Below are positions 61,767 to 64,000 of a DNA stretch of 64,000 nucleotides, one piece after another. Made by a program: the position numbers and the translations under genes. Below the pieces are notes generated by a model. The model saw only the letters and a program-made list of their open reading frames with translations, made no database searches and was not told where the DNA came from. The stretch's first letter is position 1. Each line of letters begins with the position of its first letter. Origin of the DNA: Nostoc sp. KVJ3 (GTDB lineage Bacteria; Cyanobacteriota; Cyanobacteriia; Cyanobacteriales; Nostocaceae). The stretch lies in contig NZ_WWFG01000002.1 of the NCBI RefSeq assembly GCF_026127265.1, forward strand, positions 1,612,001 to 1,676,000, in the 5' to 3' direction.

Positions 61767-61903
61767 CTCGACTTTATCCATTTTTTGGCAAAGCTCAAGC
61801 TCATGCTGAAGGCCTCGTGCTACGGTAGTTTTACTTTTTTGCCAAAAAGCTAGGGTTTTGTCGATACAAGAGAACCAAGTTCTTAATTTTGGATAAAGTC
61901 GAG
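61767..61903. mobile_element. MITE-like element CTCGACTTTATCC in the lyase remnant
   Basis: Terminal inverted repeat CTCGACTTTATCCA (14 bases, perfect) at 61767 and 61903, flanked by CTGAA on both sides (61762-61766 and 61904-61908), a 5-base target duplication. 137 bases; contains TTTTTTGGCAAAGCTCAAGC and CCAAAAAGCTAGGG. No frame. Confidence 0.8.
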
Positions 61904-61919
61904 CTGAAGATGGGTATCT

Positions 61920-62023
61920 AATACCAGTTCTTTATGAAGATGCACATAATAAGTCCCCCAACACATCGGGGGGACGGCGTAGCCGAGGGGTAAATATATG
62001 CAGCTTCACAAAGAAACGGTATA
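61920..62023. mobile_element. MITE-like element, TATACC-TTCTTT-GAAG-TGCA termini
   Basis: Left ATACCAGTTCTTTATGAAGA and right reverse-complemented TATACCGTTTCTTTGTGAAG; next comes ATGCACATA versus CTGCATATA. The core has CCCCCCGATGTG-type palindrome (CCCCCAACACATCGGGGGG). 104 bases. Related to 48802-49021. Confidence 0.75.
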
Positions 62024-62036
62024 AAACACTAACGTT

Positions 62037-63839
62037 TCAAGAATCACAGTATGCCCGTTCTGCTAATGTGACATCTAGAACGAAAGGATTATCATTACCT
62101 TGAAAATCAGCGATCGCATGACTGCGTTCTATTTCAGTAATATCAGGTAGGTCTTGCTGATTCCATTTACACAAAGTAGGACGCTGATTCTGAAAGTAAT
62201 TTCGGTCTATTTTCTCAGCCTGATTCCGGTAAATAGTGTAAAAGTAGAACACTGCTCTAGCTATATCCCCTTTTACTTTCTCTCTAGGCTCAAATTTAGC
62301 AGGTGATGATTCGCTAAACTCGTCAATTGCACTTGTAGGAATTGTAGATTGAACAGTATCATCTCGATACCATTTTTTAGTCTTGGTGTCAGCTATATCG
62401 TCGAAGGGTTTATTTCCTCGCTCACTATTAATATCTTCGCGTGCCGGAAATAGATGGTGCAAGTCACTTTTGGGATTACCGTTATCAGCCCCTTTACTTT
62501 GTGGCCAAACGTGTTCGGTATTCAGTCCTAACTTGTCAGCTTCCTGACTAGGATCGCCATTACCATTTAAACGAATTTGGTAGCTAGCATAGATATCTGT
62601 GACAATACCTGCTTGGTTGTCAATAATGCCAAACATTTCGTCTTTTGCGCGATCGTAGTTCAAAGTTTTGCTAGGCGTATACTCTTTAGCTAGTTCTTCA
62701 ACTAGAGCAACTTTGGATAATTGAGGCAATATAATTGCCGAATCACTTACAGGAGTGGATTGGGTAACGGGAGGAGTTGTGTCAGAGGTGGACTGGTTCG
62801 CAGGTAATGTAAATGCTGCAATCACAGGATCGTGGTCGCTGACAGGCTTAGTAAAGCCAACGTTGACATGCACAATGTCAATTTTCGGTTGAGCAAGACG
62901 AGAAAGATTTTGACTGACCAACAAATGGTCAATAAGTTCAAGATTTCCACTAAATTTGAAACTAAAGCGATCGCTAGCAGGTAAACTATCGGTCAGATTT
63001 TCCAGAATGTTACCCTTCAAGGTCTTCAGAGGTAGAGAATCTGGTAAATCGTTTAAGTCACCTAGTACAATTACTTTCGCTTGCGGATCAGCTTCTAGTA
63101 TTTGTCCTACGAATTCATTAACGATTTCGGCTTGTTTGACTCGTTTCACATCAGTAGGCGAACCTCCCTTTTTAGAAACAAAGTGATTAGCAATGATAAA
63201 CACTTTTTGACCATTAAAAATAAATTCTGTCGCCAGTGGTTTACGGCTTGCCTCGAAAGCACTATTGGTAGGGTCAATCCGACCTGGATTGAGTGAAAGG
63301 TCAAGACCATTTGCACCTTGAGTAATAGCCACAGCATCTAATGAACCACCTTTTCTAGGCAGTTTTGCTAGAGTTATCCGGCTGGGTTGAAACAATAAAC
63401 CGACACGGATATTACCTCCAGGTTCTCCACCATCTTGGTCGTCGCTGGGTGCAATCTCAACAAAGTCGTATGCTGGACTACCGATATTTTTGAGCGCAGT
63501 AATCAGTTTTTGGTAAGTCTCGTTTGCATCCACAACGTCATCATCGACTGGCCCGTTGTTATCCTGAACTTCAACCAAACTGATGACATCTGGTGCGTTC
63601 AAATTATTGCCAATAATTTTGGCAATATTATCAAAGCGTTGATCTTTCGGGTCTAAATTCTCCACATTAAAAGTTGCAACAGTCAATACATCCTGGGAAC
63701 TTTTTAGAGATGTTGTTTCCTGTTGTGAAACTGGAAGTAAAGAAGTTGGCAATTGAGCTATTGGACTAGCGTGCAGTGGGCTAATCCATACAAAGAAGAT
63801 GAGAGCAACACTAAGTAGTTGAAATTTAATGAATTTCAT
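62037..63839 (-). CDS. Secreted nuclease: endonuclease/exonuclease/phosphatase domain fused to endonuclease I
   Basis: 600 residues. N-terminal signal peptide (MKFIKFQLLSVALIFFVWIS..HAS). Domain 1 (about 45-345) is EEP: VATFNVENLDP (Asn), DVISLVEVQDN (Glu), VIIANHFVSKKGG-like IIANHFVSK (His), VIVLGDLNDLPDS (Asp-Asn) and VSDHDPVIAAF (Asp-His). Domain 2 (about 390-600) is endonuclease I of the His-Me finger: TEHVWPQSKGADNGNPKSDL, HHLFPAREDINSERGNKPF and DIARAVFYFYTIY. A GGAAGAGAG ribosome site supports ATG 63839 over an upstream TTG. Probably periplasmic or extracellular degradation of nucleic acids, for phosphate or nutrients. Confidence 0.9.
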   Translation of the reverse strand: MKFIKFQLLSVALIFFVWISPLHASPIAQLPTSLLPVSQQETTSLKSSQDVLTVATFNVENLDPKDQRFDNIAKIIGNNLNAPDVISLVEVQDNNGPVDDDVVDANETYQKLITALKNIGSPAYDFVEIAPSDDQDGGEPGGNIRVGLLFQPSRITLAKLPRKGGSLDAVAITQGANGLDLSLNPGRIDPTNSAFEASRKPLATEFIFNGQKVFIIANHFVSKKGGSPTDVKRVKQAEIVNEFVGQILEADPQAKVIVLGDLNDLPDSLPLKTLKGNILENLTDSLPASDRFSFKFSGNLELIDHLLVSQNLSRLAQPKIDIVHVNVGFTKPVSDHDPVIAAFTLPANQSTSDTTPPVTQSTPVSDSAIILPQLSKVALVEELAKEYTPSKTLNYDRAKDEMFGIIDNQAGIVTDIYASYQIRLNGNGDPSQEADKLGLNTEHVWPQSKGADNGNPKSDLHHLFPAREDINSERGNKPFDDIADTKTKKWYRDDTVQSTIPTSAIDEFSESSPAKFEPREKVKGDIARAVFYFYTIYRNQAEKIDRNYFQNQRPTLCKWNQQDLPDITEIERSHAIADFQGNDNPFVLDVTLAERAYCDS

Positions 63840-64000
63840 TCTCTCTTCCAATGAAGGTACTTTATAGATTAATCTTCTTTTTAATAGAGTTCAATTAAGA
63901 TAAGTTTTAGGTTAGGTAAAGGAGAGCATTATATCTGAGAGAAAGTACTCAAATAAAAGGAAATTACAGCTAGATTTTTAAACTATATTTGCAGTCGATT
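63840..64000. other. Window end, upstream of the nuclease gene
   Basis: AT-rich leader (TATTTGCAGTC near the end). Expected promoter of the minus-strand nuclease gene; no other gene visible. Confidence 0.35.

Larger units (their letters stand above)
61146..62036. other. Gap with a decayed gene and two MITEs (891 bases)
   Basis: 61146-61560 is AT-rich with no feature except the promoter of the 45-aa gene. From 61570 a 21-codon ORF (MTILATASISTQNGMQNIRL) without a homologue I know is followed by a tryptophanase-like fragment and two inverted-repeat elements (61767-61903, 61920-62023). Confidence 0.55.

Noticed and set aside
1..64000. tRNA genes
   Set aside because: I looked for T-arm motifs of the GGTTCGAATCC type on both strands and found none with an acceptor stem.

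Overview
The window looks like chromosomal DNA of a filamentous, phycoerythrin-capable cyanobacterium of the Nostoc type. The grounds are: the octamer GCGATCGC (HIP1) recurs throughout; short heptad-type tandem repeats and many small inverted-repeat elements fill the gaps between genes; and the gene set is cyanobacterial (phycobilisome linkers, CpcT, Psb29/Thf1, NdhS, PetL, CAAD protein). No tRNA, rRNA or CRISPR array was seen.

Layout. 1-5 kb: end of rpsN, leucyl/phenylalanyl-tRNA-protein transferase, then an overlapping XPB-type helicase and Bax1-type (DUF790) nuclease pair, and a membrane adenylate cyclase. 6.5-10 kb: small stress or envelope proteins (duplicated general-stress domain protein, BON lipoprotein, CAAD membrane protein, an acidic protein). 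10-16 kb: alpha-amylase, DUF1003 protein, a repeat-rich gap, a metallophosphoesterase and a lipid kinase. 16.3-24.8 kb: a green-light chromatic acclimation locus in the order ccaR (divergent), tandem CcaR G-boxes, cpeC, cpcG2/cpcL, cpeR, a Uma2 gene and ccaS. 25-33 kb: Uma2, DUF2993, UDP-glucose dehydrogenase and UDP-xylose synthase, an antiporter with stress-protein domains, a HAS-barrel protein and NdhS. 33-43 kb: RodA, Mrp, an SRPBCC protein, HemF, a STAS protein, CpcT, Psb29, ExbB/ExbD and DUF1232. 44-50 kb: a phosphorylase-kinase-alpha-like protein, CinA and GlyA. 50.7-64 kb: a SLOG/SLATT gene pair, an M16 peptidase, an AAA ATPase/TPR pair, PetL, AroB, a tiny membrane protein, and a secreted nuclease with two nuclease domains.

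The most notable region is the chromatic acclimation locus. The photoreceptor kinase gene ccaS is split by an intact IS1634-family element (22237-24223) with perfect 19-bp terminal inverted repeats and a 6-bp target duplication (CTAGAA). Removing the element and one duplicate restores a single 756-codon reading frame. The response regulator, its G-boxes and the regulated linker operon look intact, so this genome appears to be a recent natural photoreceptor mutant that has probably lost green-light induction of the operon.

Two operons look like ligand-sensing or conflict systems: the SLOG domain protein with a two-helix SLATT membrane protein (50.7-52.0 kb), and the P-loop ATPase overlapping a kinesin-light-chain-type TPR protein (56.3-59.3 kb). 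At least eight small inverted-repeat (MITE-like) elements were located. One has a clear 10-bp target duplication, and two lie in a decayed tryptophanase-like fragment near 61.7-62.0 kb.
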